This document shows positions 27,623 through 35,817 of a stretch of DNA of 64,000 nucleotides, one piece after another. Below the pieces are notes generated by a model that saw only the letters and a program-made list of their open reading frames with translations, did no database searches and had not been told where the DNA came from. Both the position numbers and the translations under genes were made by a program. Source of the stretch: Pararhizobium arenae (GTDB lineage Bacteria > Pseudomonadota > Alphaproteobacteria > Rhizobiales > Rhizobiaceae); assembly GCF_001931685.1 (NCBI RefSeq), contig NZ_MOOY01000004.1, positions 186,001 to 250,000 on the forward strand, written 5' to 3'. Each line of letters starts with the position of its first letter. Positions within the stretch are counted from its first letter, which is position 1.

Positions 27623-28263
27623 GCCGCCGCTCCCGCGACTTTCGGTGACAGGGCGAGCAGTGCCGCGCGGCTTCGCTCCAGAAAGGCCTCGCGGCTCTCA
27701 TAGGGCAATATTCTGATGGCGCTGCCGAAGGTGACGGTGCAGATCAGCGGGATCGGCACGATCTCGCCCTTGGGCATCACTCGGTTGAGATTGTCGATCC
27801 AGACCGGAACCAGATCGATCTCTGGCCTTAGCGTGGCGAGATTGAAGAGCCCGCTCCTGAACGGCAGCAACGGTTCCTCCGTCTCGTTGCGCGTGCCTTC
27901 GGGAAAAAGGATCAGCGAGGACCCGCCATCCAGCGCCTCGGCCATCCGGACGATCGGGTCGCCCGTACGCTTGTCCTTGTCGCGCTCGATCAGCACGGCG
28001 TTGAAGACATCCTGGCCGATGAAGCGCTTCAGTTTCGTCGCCAGCCAGTATTCCGCGCCGGCGACGGGCCGCGTGCGGGAACGTATCCAGGGCGGTAGCA
28101 CCGCCCAGACCAGGATGAAATCGCCATGGCTCGAATGATTGGCAAAGTAAATGCAAGGCTGCTTCGGCAGGCCGCTTTCCGGCCAGATCGCCCGCACGGC
28201 CGTCATGGCACGCGCGAAGACCACGATCATGGTGGCGACCGGCCTGGTGATCAGCGCTTTCAT
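27619..28263 (-). CDS. 1-acylglycerol-3-phosphate acyltransferase family protein (PlsC-like)
   Basis: 214 residues. NHSSHGDFILVW carries the catalytic H-x4-D motif, and LILFPEGTRNETEE the FPEGTR acceptor-binding motif; a single N-terminal hydrophobic segment anchors it to the inner membrane. It would acylate a lysophosphatidate-like acceptor. First gene of the three-gene cassette, overlapping the cdsA-like start by four bases, so acyl transfer, activation with CTP and headgroup transfer are encoded in pathway order. Confidence 0.85.
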   Translation of the reverse strand: MKALITRPVATMIVVFARAMTAVRAIWPESGLPKQPCIYFANHSSHGDFILVWAVLPPWIRSRTRPVAGAEYWLATKLKRFIGQDVFNAVLIERDKDKRTGDPIVRMAEALDGGSSLILFPEGTRNETEEPLLPFRSGLFNLATLRPEIDLVPVWIDNLNRVMPKGEIVPIPLICTVTFGSAIRILPYESREAFLERSRAALLALSPKVAGAAA

Positions 28264-28324
28264 GCAGTCCCCTCTTCGCCCGGCCCCTCTTGCCCGGCTA
28301 AGTCAATCGAACGTTTCGCGAATG

Positions 28325-28798
28325 TCAATTATTCGATGAGGATTGAGCGAGCGCCTGATACTCGGCGATAAGCCCTTCATAGGCTTCCATGGGCGGGAAA
28401 GTTTTGTAGCTGTGACGGGCGCCGGTTTCGGCAAAGGCCAGCTTTTCCGACGTAAAGGTCTCGATGAAGGGGGCACACCAGCTTGCATCATCGAGCATTG
28501 TGGGGCGCATGTTGACGAGCCAGTCCATGCCTGCAGGGCGGGTGAACATCCAGCTCAGGCAATAGTCGCAGAAATAATGCCGCGTTTCACCCTGCAGCCC
28601 GCCGATCACCGGCTCGCCTTGAGTGATCTCGAAGCCATCGGTCGGCATGAGCGCGCTCAGCGAATAGGCGCTGGAAGACATGCGCTGACAGCCCGTGCAG
28701 TGGCAAGCCATTGTCATGATCGGCGCCTTGGAAATTTTGAGGCGCACGCGTCCGCATCGGCAGCCTCCCTCGCTCGGTAAATCCGGCTTGCTGCTCAT
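28325..28798 (-). CDS. GFA / CENP-V family zinc protein
   Basis: 157 residues. Zinc ligands CRCGRVR (about residue 13), MACHCTGCQR (about 33) and CDYC (about 92) match the glutathione-dependent formaldehyde-activating (GFA) fold. Best known member binds glutathione and formaldehyde; most others are uncharacterised. GGGAGGAG precedes the ATG. It is separated from the phospholipid cassette by about 60 bases on the same strand and could be co-transcribed with it. Confidence 0.85.
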   Translation of the reverse strand: MSSKPDLPSEGGCRCGRVRLKISKAPIMTMACHCTGCQRMSSSAYSLSALMPTDGFEITQGEPVIGGLQGETRHYFCDYCLSWMFTRPAGMDWLVNMRPTMLDDASWCAPFIETFTSEKLAFAETGARHSYKTFPPMEAYEGLIAEYQALAQSSSNN

Positions 28799-29028
28799 AT
28801 CACTCTCCTCCCGTTTTTCCCTTGTCTATCAGGACGTGGTGCATTTCGGGAGATAGTGCAGGCGCCGGCACCGGCGAGTGACAGACCGATTTTTGGCGGC
28901 AAGATTCGCCCATGGATACGTTTGTCGGGGAAGGTGGAGCCGTCATGGCTCATGAAGGTGCGATCAACATCGCGTCGGCGCGGGAAATCCGCGAATGCGA
29001 CCGGCTGCCTTTCGGCAGTCCGGTCATT

Positions 29029-29235
29029 TCAGTCGAGACGTTTCGCGTCCTTGTCGGCTTCGCGAATGGCAGCGCCATGATACCAGCTGCTTTCGAGAGC
29101 CTCGTAGCAGATGACTTCCGGCTTTTTGCGAAACGCAACAACGCTGCCTGCTTCGGAAAGCGGACGGGAGCGTCTGAACATGCCTGCCGGGAACTGCACG
29201 ATCTCGGCAGACCCGTGATGCGTATGTATTGCCAT
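29029..29235 (-). CDS. DUF2735 small protein, divergent from glnII
   Basis: 68 residues from ATG 29235, with GGAGG 8 bases upstream, better than the longer frames drawn here. The pattern MAIHTHHGSAEIVQFPAGM, then SSWYHGAAIREADKD, matches the DUF2735 family that in rhizobia is commonly found next to glnII. No signal peptide; basic centre (FRKKPE). Function unknown; its place by a nitrogen-regulated promoter suggests a role in nitrogen control. Two further frames overlapping it in other phases are shadows. Confidence 0.75.
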   Translation of the reverse strand: MAIHTHHGSAEIVQFPAGMFRRSRPLSEAGSVVAFRKKPEVICYEALESSWYHGAAIREADKDAKRLD

Positions 29236-29299
29236 ATAATGGCCTCCGGTGTTTCGAGCGCGGTGTGCGCTTGGAGGAAATATAGCAACTCTGCCTGCT

Positions 29300-29321
29300 T
29301 TTTGCACTACATGCTGCAAAA
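29300..29321. promoter_or_regulatory. Inverted repeat between DUF2735 and glnII, possible NtrC site
   Basis: Perfect 7-base arms TTTTGCA/TGCAAAA with an 8-base spacer. The inner GCAC...TGC resembles an NtrC site but is one base short of the usual spacing. It lies 65 bases upstream of the DUF2735 start and about 220 bases upstream of the glnII sigma-54 promoter. Binding by NtrC is an inference. Confidence 0.4.
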
Positions 29322-29537
29322 TATTTCGGCAAATGTTTCTTTTGTAAGCAGTTTACGACGCATCTGACTCGAAAATCCGAATATTGAGTCTTCCGAGTGT
29401 TGTGGATGTCTAAAATATAGGCAAAGTTTTGGGCCCCTCGCTAACCCCCCGTGACAACTGCGAGAATCCGTCTGCCGTTGGGTGCGTTGCGGCAAGGAGT
29501 TGGTTTTCTTCGCGATTGTCAGGCGTCGTTGGTCAAA

Positions 29538-29554
29538 CTGGCACGCATTATGCT
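29538..29554 (+). promoter_or_regulatory. Sigma-54 promoter of glnII
   Basis: CTGGCACGCATTATGCT: GG at -24 and GC at -12 are separated by exactly ten bases, and YTGGCACG is a perfect -24 box; the -12 box has A for the first T. glnII is known to be NtrC/sigma-54 dependent in rhizobia. It lies about 100 bases before the start codon. The rest of 29236-29650 holds no gene. Confidence 0.85.
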
Positions 29555-29650
29555 TCTGTAAGTCCGGGTCCTCGATGACCGGGCCGGCTTTGGCCGTCCT
29601 TTCAGCGAGGCGTGCTCGTTTTCGAAGCAACTCATGATGAGAGACGTCAA

Positions 29651-30691
29651 ATGACAAAATACAAGCTCGAGTACATCTGGCTCGATGGTTATACGCCGGT
29701 CCCGAACCTGCGCGGCAAGACGCAGATCAAGGAATACGATTCTTTCCCGACGCTTGAGCAGCTGCCGCTCTGGGGCTTCGACGGTTCCTCCACGATGCAG
29801 GCCGAAGGCCGCTCGTCGGATTGCGTCCTGAAGCCGGTTGCGATCTATCCGGATCCGGCCCGCACCAACGGCGCTCTCGTCATGTGCGAAGTCATGATGC
29901 CCGATGGCGTCACCCCGCATCCGTCGAACGCGCGCGCCACCATCCTTGACGACGAAGGTGCATGGTTCGGCTTCGAGCAGGAATACTTCTTCTACCAGAA
30001 CGGCCGCCCGCTCGGCTTCCCGGAATCCGGTTACCCGGCTCCGCAGGGTCCGTACTACACCGGTGTCGGTTATTCGAACGTCGGCGATATCGCCCGCGAA
30101 ATTGTCGAAGAGCACCTCGATCTCTGCCTCGCTGCCGGCATCAACCATGAAGGCATCAATGCCGAAGTGGCCAAGGGCCAGTGGGAATTCCAGGTGTTCG
30201 GCAAGGGCTCCAAGCGCGCTGCCGACGAAGTCTGGATGGCTCGCTACCTGTTGCTCCGCCTGACGGAAAAGTACGGCGTCGACATCGAGTTCCACTGCAA
30301 GCCGCTTGGCGATACCGACTGGAACGGCTCGGGCATGCACTGCAACTTCTCGACCGAGTACATGCGCACCGTCGGCGGCAAGGAATACTTCGAAGCCCTG
30401 ATGGCGCAGTTCGACAAGAACCTGATGGAACACATCGCGGTTTACGGCCCGGACAACGACAAGCGTCTGACCGGCAAGCACGAAACCGCTCCGTGGAACA
30501 AGTTCTCCTACGGCGTTGCCGACCGTGGCGCTTCGATCCGCGTTCCGCATTCCTTCGTGAAAAACGACTACAAGGGCTATCTGGAAGATCGCCGCCCGAA
30601 CTCCCAGGGCGACCCCTACCAGATCGCATCGCGCGTTCTGAAGACCATCTCCGAAGTTCCGCTCGCCGGCTCCGCCACGGCTGCAGCCTGA
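29651..30691 (+). CDS. glnII: Glutamine synthetase type II (GSII)
   Basis: 346 residues, the size of the eukaryote-type, octameric or decameric GSII rather than the 470-residue GSI. Starts MTKYKLEYIWLDGYTP, with WGFDGSSTMQAEGRSSD, the Mg-binding EQEYFF and GINAEVAKGQWEFQVFG, and NKFSYGVADRGASIRVP. Makes glutamine from glutamate, ammonia and ATP in the cytosol; in rhizobia it is induced under nitrogen limitation and is not adenylylated like GlnA. A sigma-54 promoter lies upstream and a terminator downstream. The frame open from 29612 lacks support for an earlier start. Confidence 0.97.
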   Translation: MTKYKLEYIWLDGYTPVPNLRGKTQIKEYDSFPTLEQLPLWGFDGSSTMQAEGRSSDCVLKPVAIYPDPARTNGALVMCEVMMPDGVTPHPSNARATILDDEGAWFGFEQEYFFYQNGRPLGFPESGYPAPQGPYYTGVGYSNVGDIAREIVEEHLDLCLAAGINHEGINAEVAKGQWEFQVFGKGSKRAADEVWMARYLLLRLTEKYGVDIEFHCKPLGDTDWNGSGMHCNFSTEYMRTVGGKEYFEALMAQFDKNLMEHIAVYGPDNDKRLTGKHETAPWNKFSYGVADRGASIRVPHSFVKNDYKGYLEDRRPNSQGDPYQIASRVLKTISEVPLAGSATAAA

Positions 30692-30710
30692 TCGGCTTCT
30701 CCCAAGACTG

Positions 30711-30742
30711 AAAGGGCGCGGTTTTGAACCGCGCCCTTTTCC
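30711..30742 (+). terminator. Intrinsic terminator of glnII
   Basis: AAAGGGCGCGGTT, loop TTG, AACCGCGCCCTTT: a perfect 13-bp stem about 20 bases after the glnII stop, with A/T ends on both sides, so it can also serve the minus-strand gene at 30774 from the other side. Confidence 0.85.
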
Positions 30743-30773
30743 GTTTCATCTGTTTTGCGGGGCTATCCTCCCC

Positions 30774-31118
30774 TCAGTGTGGCTTTGCCGTCCTGAGTTC
30801 GGGATAAGCCTCCGACAAATCCGCGCCACCGATATGGCTGTCATCATAGCCTTCAAGTGTCACGGAAATCGCATCCTCAACATCAACACCACCTTCGCGG
30901 CGCACCGCTATGCGTTGGCCATTGGTGCGAACCAGGGTCGCCTCGCCTGAAAAACCCTGCTTCATCAGCCAGTCGCGCGGGGCATTGAGGCGAATGCGGA
31001 CCTGACGCGTGTTGTCGTCTTCCTCACGGGCAACGACCAGCTCGTAGGCAACAGGCTCCGAATGGCCGTTGATCTCAAGCTTGCCCTGTCCGTTTCCTTC
31101 TGCTGCAAAGGTCAGCAT
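30774..31118 (-). CDS. Conserved hypothetical protein
   Basis: 114 residues from ATG 31118 (MLTFAAEGNGQG), with GGAG at a good distance; the codon at 31163 lies in the next gene. No signal peptide. Looks beta-rich (KLEINGHSEPVAYELVVARE, QVRIRLNAPRDWLMKQG, EATLVRTNGQRIAVRREG), with an acidic C-terminal end. Family not recognised. It is 16 bases downstream of the GlsB-like gene on the same strand, so co-transcription with a stress membrane protein is likely. Confidence 0.65.
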   Translation of the reverse strand: MLTFAAEGNGQGKLEINGHSEPVAYELVVAREEDDNTRQVRIRLNAPRDWLMKQGFSGEATLVRTNGQRIAVRREGGVDVEDAISVTLEGYDDSHIGGADLSEAYPELRTAKPH

Positions 31119-31134
31119 TCGCGTCTCCTTTTTT

Positions 31135-31386
31135 CTATCGACGGATCGCTCGTCCAACGGCAATCAGGATGCATGCGCCGATAAAGCCGATGATCAGATA
31201 AGCGAGCCATCCGGTAAACGCCATGCCGGCAAAGGCAAGGATGGCGTTCAGAACGATGGCACCGATGATGCCGAGAATGATGTTTATGAAGAGGCCCATG
31301 TTCGACTTCATGAATTGTTCAGCGAGCCAACCGGCCAAGCCCCCGATGATGATTGCTGCAATCCAGCCAACCCCGTTCACGTCCAT
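31135..31386 (-). CDS. GlsB/YeaQ/YmgE family stress-response membrane protein
   Basis: 83 residues, three hydrophobic segments (VGWIAAIIIGGLAGWLAEQF, GLFINIILGIIGAIVLNAIL, GWLAYLIIGFIGACILIAVG) with the conserved GGLAGW...G.IGA glycines of the transglycosylase-associated (YeaQ) family. Members are linked to general stress and, in Gram-positives, to Asp23-type envelope proteins; biochemical role unknown. Rhizobia carry several copies, often under the general stress sigma factor. The hypothetical protein at 30774 follows. Confidence 0.85.
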   Translation of the reverse strand: MDVNGVGWIAAIIIGGLAGWLAEQFMKSNMGLFINIILGIIGAIVLNAILAFAGMAFTGWLAYLIIGFIGACILIAVGRAIRR

Positions 31387-31585
31387 AGTCCATCTCCATT
31401 TGGTTCAACTTCAGTGAAAACGAGGTGCTGCCGTGATTGTTCCCGAAGAGGTCGAAAACGGCCCTCGATCGGCGGGAAGGAACGGGACATCAATTTTCCT
31501 CATCATATCCCCGACAAATATGAATTTGCAGACGGGCAGGCTGCCGTCTACAGCCATCATGGTGGCGAAGTCGGGAGATGAGAGC

Positions 31586-32476
31586 ATGGATCAGCGTTCA
31601 GCGAACGCGCAAGAACTCGGCAACGGCAAACAGGCTGCCGGCCCGGGCGCGTCTGCCCTTCTTGGCGGGCTGATGTGCCTTCTGTCCATGTCGAGCGTCC
31701 AGTTCGGATCGGCATTCTCGGCGCCGGCAATCTCTGCCTATGGTCCGGCCGGGACGACCTGGATGCGGTTGGCATGGGCAGCGCTCATGCTTCTCGTCAT
31801 CGTGCGCCCGCCGATCTTCCGCTACAGCCTGCATCAATGGAAAATGGCGATCACGCTTGGCGCCTGCATGGCCGGCATGACGCTGTGTTTCTTTGCGGCG
31901 ATCGAGCGCATTCCGCTCGGTCTTGCGGTCGCCATCGATTTTCTGGGGCCGCTTCTGGTCGCGACCTTCGCCTTCGGAATCGGCTGGCGGCTCGTCTGGC
32001 CGCTGATCGCGGGTCTCGGCGTCCTGTTGCTCGCCCATGATGGCGAAGGCTGGGTCGGCGAGCCCATCGGCATTCTTTTCGCCTTCGGTGCCGCCACGGG
32101 TTGGGGGCTCTACATCATTCTCATGAAGAAAGCCGGTACGGTGTTCCATGGGCTGCAGGGGCTTGCCATGTCGCTGATGGTTGCAGCCATCGTCGCAACC
32201 CCGTTCGGGCTCATGGATTTGCCGCGGATGACAGGCGAAGGCCTGATCCTCATCGCCGGGCTCGCGATCCTCGTGCCGCTTCTTCCCTATGCTTTGGAGA
32301 TGATTGCGCTACGCCGCATGAGCACCGCTTCGTTTGGCATCCTGATGAGCCTTGAACCGGCGCTTGGCGCCATCGCCGGTTTCGTGGTGCTCTCCCAGCC
32401 GATGACCGCATTGCAGATCGGCGGCACCTTGCTCGTCGTCGCAGCCAGCGCCGGCGCCACCATCAGCGCCGGATAA
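31586..32476 (+). CDS. EamA-family exporter, RhtA-like (amino acid or metabolite efflux)
   Basis: 296 residues, ten predicted membrane segments in two related halves, the DMT/EamA fold. The segment LAVAIDFLGPLLVATF in the first half and LLPYALEMIALRRMSTASFGILMSLEPALGAIAG in the second are close to RhtA, the threonine/homoserine exporter of E. coli. Start at 31586 (MDQRSANAQEL) follows GGGAGATGAG; the upstream codons at 31433 and 31559 are less likely. Substrate cannot be set from sequence. Confidence 0.8.
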   Translation: MDQRSANAQELGNGKQAAGPGASALLGGLMCLLSMSSVQFGSAFSAPAISAYGPAGTTWMRLAWAALMLLVIVRPPIFRYSLHQWKMAITLGACMAGMTLCFFAAIERIPLGLAVAIDFLGPLLVATFAFGIGWRLVWPLIAGLGVLLLAHDGEGWVGEPIGILFAFGAATGWGLYIILMKKAGTVFHGLQGLAMSLMVAAIVATPFGLMDLPRMTGEGLILIAGLAILVPLLPYALEMIALRRMSTASFGILMSLEPALGAIAGFVVLSQPMTALQIGGTLLVVAASAGATISAG

Positions 32477-32589
32477 ACCTGATCCGCTGCGCGCCCGCGT
32501 TGCAAAACCTCAATTATTTCCGCGCTTTTTCAAAAGCCGGTGCTAGGATGCCTGGCGTCAGGAGCCCGTAATATCGCCAAGGGGAATGT

Positions 32590-33831
32590 ATGTTTCCACT
32601 CTCGCATATGATGAAGGCCTTTATCCGCAAGGGACAGTTGACCGTCATCGATGCCGCGGGAAAGCGGCATGTGTTTTCAGGAACACCCGGTCCCGAAGTC
32701 ACCATGCGCCTCACCGATCCCAGGCTTTACCGTTCGCTTGTCTTCAATTCCGAGCTTGCCGCCGGCGAGGCCTATATGGACGGCACGTTGCGCTTCGAGG
32801 ATGGCTCGACGCTGCGCGATTTTCTTCAGCTCTTTTCGCTCAACCGCCTGTCGCTCGGGTCGTATCCGATCCAGAAGGCGATCCGCGCCATAAAGATGCG
32901 CTTCCGCAAGCGCCAGCAGTCCAACATAAAGGGTGAAGCGCAACGCAACGTCGCCCATCATTACGATCTTGGAAACGAATTCTACAAGCTCTTCCTCGAT
33001 GCCAACATGCTCTATTCCTGCGCCTATTTCCGGGAGCCGGACGAGACGCTGGAGCAGGCGCAGCGCAACAAGCTCAGGCTGCTCGCCTCAAAGCTGTGCT
33101 TGCGGCCGGGCATGAAAGTGCTGGATATCGGCTGCGGCTGGGGCGATCTCGCACTTTACCTTGCCAAGCTGGAAGATGTCGAAGTGCTCGGCGTGACGCT
33201 TTCGAAAGAACAGCAGGCCCTTGCCACCGAGCGGGCGCGGGCGGCCGGACTTGAAAACCGCGTCCGCTTCGAGCTGCGCGATTACCGCGATGTCGATGAA
33301 ACCTTCCATCGTATCGTCTCTGTGGGCATGTTCGAGCATGTCGGCGTGCAGCATTACGACGAGTTCTTCAAGAAGCTGAACGCGCTGATGCCGGATGATG
33401 GTATCGCCGTCCTGCATTCGATCGGTCATATGAGCCCGCCCGGCATGGCGAGCGCCTGGCTGCGCAAGTACATTTTCCCCGGCGCTTATTCACCGGCCCT
33501 TTCGGAGGTTTTCGAGGTCGTCGAGCAGAACAGCCTCTGGGTTACCGATCTCGAGTTTTTGCGCGTGCACTATGCCACCACGCTCAAGCACTGGTGCGAT
33601 CGCTTCGAGAAAAACCGCGACAAGGTCGTCGCCATGTATGACGAGCGCTTCGCCCGCATGTGGGAATTTTACCTGATCAGCTGCGAGATGATGTTCCGCA
33701 CCGGCAGCCAGCTCGTCTTTCATATGCAACTGTCGCGCACCCGCGATTCAGCTCCCATCGTGCGGGACTACATCACAGACCGGCAGAAGGCCTATATCGT
33801 GCGCGAGCAGACGCTGAAGCTGACGCTTTAG
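32590..33831 (+). CDS. cfa: Cyclopropane-fatty-acyl-phospholipid synthase
   Basis: 413 residues. N-terminal lipid-binding part, then SAM methyltransferase fold: VLDIGCGWGDLALYLAKLE (motif I), VLGVTLSKEQQALATERA, SVGMFEHVGVQHYDEFF and FPGAYSPALSEVF, with the conserved H and Y residues of the CFAS family. Adds a methylene bridge to cis double bonds of membrane phospholipids, a stationary phase and acid-stress change; the unsaturated acyl chains come from the fabA-fabB route at 11.5-13.3 kb. AAGGGG precedes the ATG. It converges with the YiiX-like gene four bases away. Confidence 0.93.
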   Translation: MFPLSHMMKAFIRKGQLTVIDAAGKRHVFSGTPGPEVTMRLTDPRLYRSLVFNSELAAGEAYMDGTLRFEDGSTLRDFLQLFSLNRLSLGSYPIQKAIRAIKMRFRKRQQSNIKGEAQRNVAHHYDLGNEFYKLFLDANMLYSCAYFREPDETLEQAQRNKLRLLASKLCLRPGMKVLDIGCGWGDLALYLAKLEDVEVLGVTLSKEQQALATERARAAGLENRVRFELRDYRDVDETFHRIVSVGMFEHVGVQHYDEFFKKLNALMPDDGIAVLHSIGHMSPPGMASAWLRKYIFPGAYSPALSEVFEVVEQNSLWVTDLEFLRVHYATTLKHWCDRFEKNRDKVVAMYDERFARMWEFYLISCEMMFRTGSQLVFHMQLSRTRDSAPIVRDYITDRQKAYIVREQTLKLTL

Positions 33832-33835
33832 GCGT

Positions 33836-34636
33836 TCAGTCCGGCTCCCATTGCAGCCGCTTATAGTCGAAACCGTATTCCAGCGTCGGCTTCACGATGG
33901 CGAAATAGGGTGAAAGGTCGAAGTCGCGCGGCGTGTAAAGCGAATGGTGGCGAATGTGCAGGATTTCGGCCCGTGAATAGGTCGAGGTTGCTGCGGCCCG
34001 ACCCGGCGCGCGGGTGATCTCCGGCAGGATCGGATATTGTATGCCGGCAAAGGCCTGGGCGATCAGCGTCGAGCAGATCGCCCGTGTCGGATCGCCCGAG
34101 CCGAAGGCCAGCATGCGCCTGCGAAAACGCACCGGCACCGGTGGCGTCGGCAGGAAATAGCGCAGCATGTCGAAGATATTCTTCAGGTCGTACTTCAGGC
34201 CGAGCCGCGAGATCATGAACGACAAGACCTTGTCGCGATCCTCCGGCATAAGACCCACGGGCCGGCAGATGCGGGTATTGTAGGTCGAATATTTGCTGAG
34301 CGGCACTGCCACGCAGCCTTCTCCCAGATTGACCTCGATCAGCTGCGGCCGTTCGATGACAGGTAGGGTGGCCTGATCGAGGGTCAGCGGGATTTCGTCG
34401 CCGGCGAAGAAAGCCGCATGCGACCAGGTGGATTGCGTCAGGTATTTGATTGCCGAGGAAACCTTCTGGTTGCCTTCGATGAGAAGAATGTCGCAAGGGC
34501 GCAGCGTGCGCGCCAAGGTCTCGGGATCGGAAGGGGTATAGGGCTCGTAGCCGGATGTCTGGCGCGTCAGTTGTCCGGCGATACGCCGGCCCACGCGATC
34601 GAGGAAGGTGTCCTTGCTGGCATAAAGCGGGTTCAT
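33836..34636 (-). CDS. YiiX/YebB-like NlpC/P60 family cysteine hydrolase
   Basis: 266 residues. Permuted papain-like fold with catalytic His in SAIKYLTQSTWSHAAFFAG (about residue 73) and Cys in AICSTLIAQAFAGI (about 188). Relatives include E. coli YiiX and the permuted NlpC/P60 lipid- or amide-hydrolases; substrate unknown. No signal peptide and no membrane segment. It diverges from mbfA, so its promoter lies in the 147-base region that also holds the mbfA ICE. Confidence 0.75.
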   Translation of the reverse strand: MNPLYASKDTFLDRVGRRIAGQLTRQTSGYEPYTPSDPETLARTLRPCDILLIEGNQKVSSAIKYLTQSTWSHAAFFAGDEIPLTLDQATLPVIERPQLIEVNLGEGCVAVPLSKYSTYNTRICRPVGLMPEDRDKVLSFMISRLGLKYDLKNIFDMLRYFLPTPPVPVRFRRRMLAFGSGDPTRAICSTLIAQAFAGIQYPILPEITRAPGRAAATSTYSRAEILHIRHHSLYTPRDFDLSPYFAIVKPTLEYGFDYKRLQWEPD

Positions 34637-34728
34637 CGCACTCGCTGCTTTCGGCTTTTCCTTTATTTAGGAAGCCTGGAGGCCATCTGTCGAGTCCAGG
34701 GGGCAAGCATCAGTCCGTTCCTTCCAGC

Positions 34729-34771
34729 TTGACGCGCGTGCTCTAAGTGTCTAGTTTAGAATTATTCTAAA
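34729..34771 (+). promoter_or_regulatory. mbfA promoter overlapped by an Irr-binding ICE motif
   Basis: TTGACG (34729-34734), 17 bases, then TAGTTT (34752-34757) as -10. At 34755-34771 is a perfect palindrome TTTAGAA-TTA-TTCTAAA, the iron control element bound by Irr in rhizobia. It overlaps the -10 and start region, so Irr would block transcription. The motif ends 12 bases before the mbfA ATG. Confidence 0.88.
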
Positions 34772-34783
34772 GTAGGTTTCATC

Positions 34784-35764
34784 ATGTTTCTGTCCCGCCT
34801 GTTTTCCCGTCGCCCCCTGTCGGCCCTGACCGAACAGGAAGTGCTTGCCCTTGCCATCGCCAGCGAGGAAGACGATGGCCGGATTTATCTCGCCTATGCC
34901 GATGCCTTGAGACCAAACTATCCCAATTCCGCTGCCGTTTTCGACGAGATGGCGCAGGAGGAGGATGTTCACCGCCAGAGGCTGATCGACCTGCATATTC
35001 GCCGCTTCGGCACGCGCATTCCCCTGATCCGCCGCGAGCATGTGCGCGGTTTTCCGGATCGCAAGCCGGACTGGCTGGTGGCCTCCATGCCGATCGAGCA
35101 GGCCCGGCGGCAGGCCGAGGCGATGGAGGAGACAGCGCAGCGCTTTTACGAGCAGGCGGCGGCCATCACCACGGATGCGGAAACCCGAAAGCTTCTGGGT
35201 GACCTCGCCATGGCCGAGCGTTCGCATCAGTCGCTGGCGCAGCGGCTGGTCGAGCAGCACGCAACGGGCGATGCGGCTGATGAAGAAAAGCAGATGGAGA
35301 AGCGCCAGTTCCTTCTGACATACGTACAGCCGGGTCTTGCCGGCCTGATGGATGGCTCGGTCTCGACACTGGCTCCGATCTTTGCTGCAGCCTTCGCCAC
35401 GCAGGATACCTGGCAGACCTTCCTTGTCGGCCTCTCCGCATCGGTGGGTGCCGGCATCTCCATGGGCTTCACGGAGGCCGCCCATGACGATGGCAAGCTT
35501 TCCGGTCGTGGCTCGCCTGTCAAGCGTGGGCTTGCCTCAGGCATCATGACGGCGCTTGGTGGTCTCGGCCACGCGCTGCCTTATCTGATCCCAAGCTTCT
35601 GGACGGCGACGGTGATTGCAACAATCGTCGTCTTCTTCGAGCTGTGGGCGATCGCGTTCATCCAGAACCGATACATGGAAACGCCGTTCTTCCGTGCGGT
35701 CTTCCAGGTGGTGCTTGGCGGCGGGCTGGTGCTGGCGGCGGGTATCCTGATCGGCAATGCCTGA
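34784..35764 (+). CDS. mbfA: Membrane-bound ferritin MbfA (erythrin-VIT iron exporter)
   Basis: 326 residues. N-terminal ferritin-like domain (residues 15-155) with helices carrying iron ligands: ASEEDDGRIYLAYADAL, DEMAQEEDVHRQRLI (E-x2-H), MEETAQRFYEQAA and DLAMAERSHQSLAQRL (E-x2-H); C-terminal VIT1-like membrane domain (about 175-326) with VQPGLAGLMDGSVSTLAPIFAAAF and SVGAGISMGFTEAAHDDG. In Agrobacterium and Bradyrhizobium it exports iron and protects against iron and peroxide at low pH, repressed by Irr. The perfect ICE at 34755 fits that. A terminator follows at 35773. Confidence 0.93.
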   Translation: MFLSRLFSRRPLSALTEQEVLALAIASEEDDGRIYLAYADALRPNYPNSAAVFDEMAQEEDVHRQRLIDLHIRRFGTRIPLIRREHVRGFPDRKPDWLVASMPIEQARRQAEAMEETAQRFYEQAAAITTDAETRKLLGDLAMAERSHQSLAQRLVEQHATGDAADEEKQMEKRQFLLTYVQPGLAGLMDGSVSTLAPIFAAAFATQDTWQTFLVGLSASVGAGISMGFTEAAHDDGKLSGRGSPVKRGLASGIMTALGGLGHALPYLIPSFWTATVIATIVVFFELWAIAFIQNRYMETPFFRAVFQVVLGGGLVLAAGILIGNA

Positions 35765-35772
35765 TCCAACAG

Positions 35773-35799
35773 AAAAGGCGCCACGATGGGCGCCTTTTT
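35773..35799 (+). terminator. Intrinsic terminator of mbfA
   Basis: AAAAGGCGCC, loop ACGATG, GGCGCCTTTT T: a perfect 10-bp stem, 9 bases after the mbfA stop; the converging BTLCP gene may use it too. Confidence 0.85.
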
Positions 35800-35817
35800 C
35801 GAGACTGTTTGTGCCGA

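Noticed and set aside
29236-29330. Sigma-54 promoter for DUF2735 on the minus strand
   Set aside because: No GG/GC pair with the required ten-base spacing upstream of its start.
29519-30550. Minus-strand frame of 343 codons opposite glnII
   Set aside because: Antisense shadow of a fully conserved gene.
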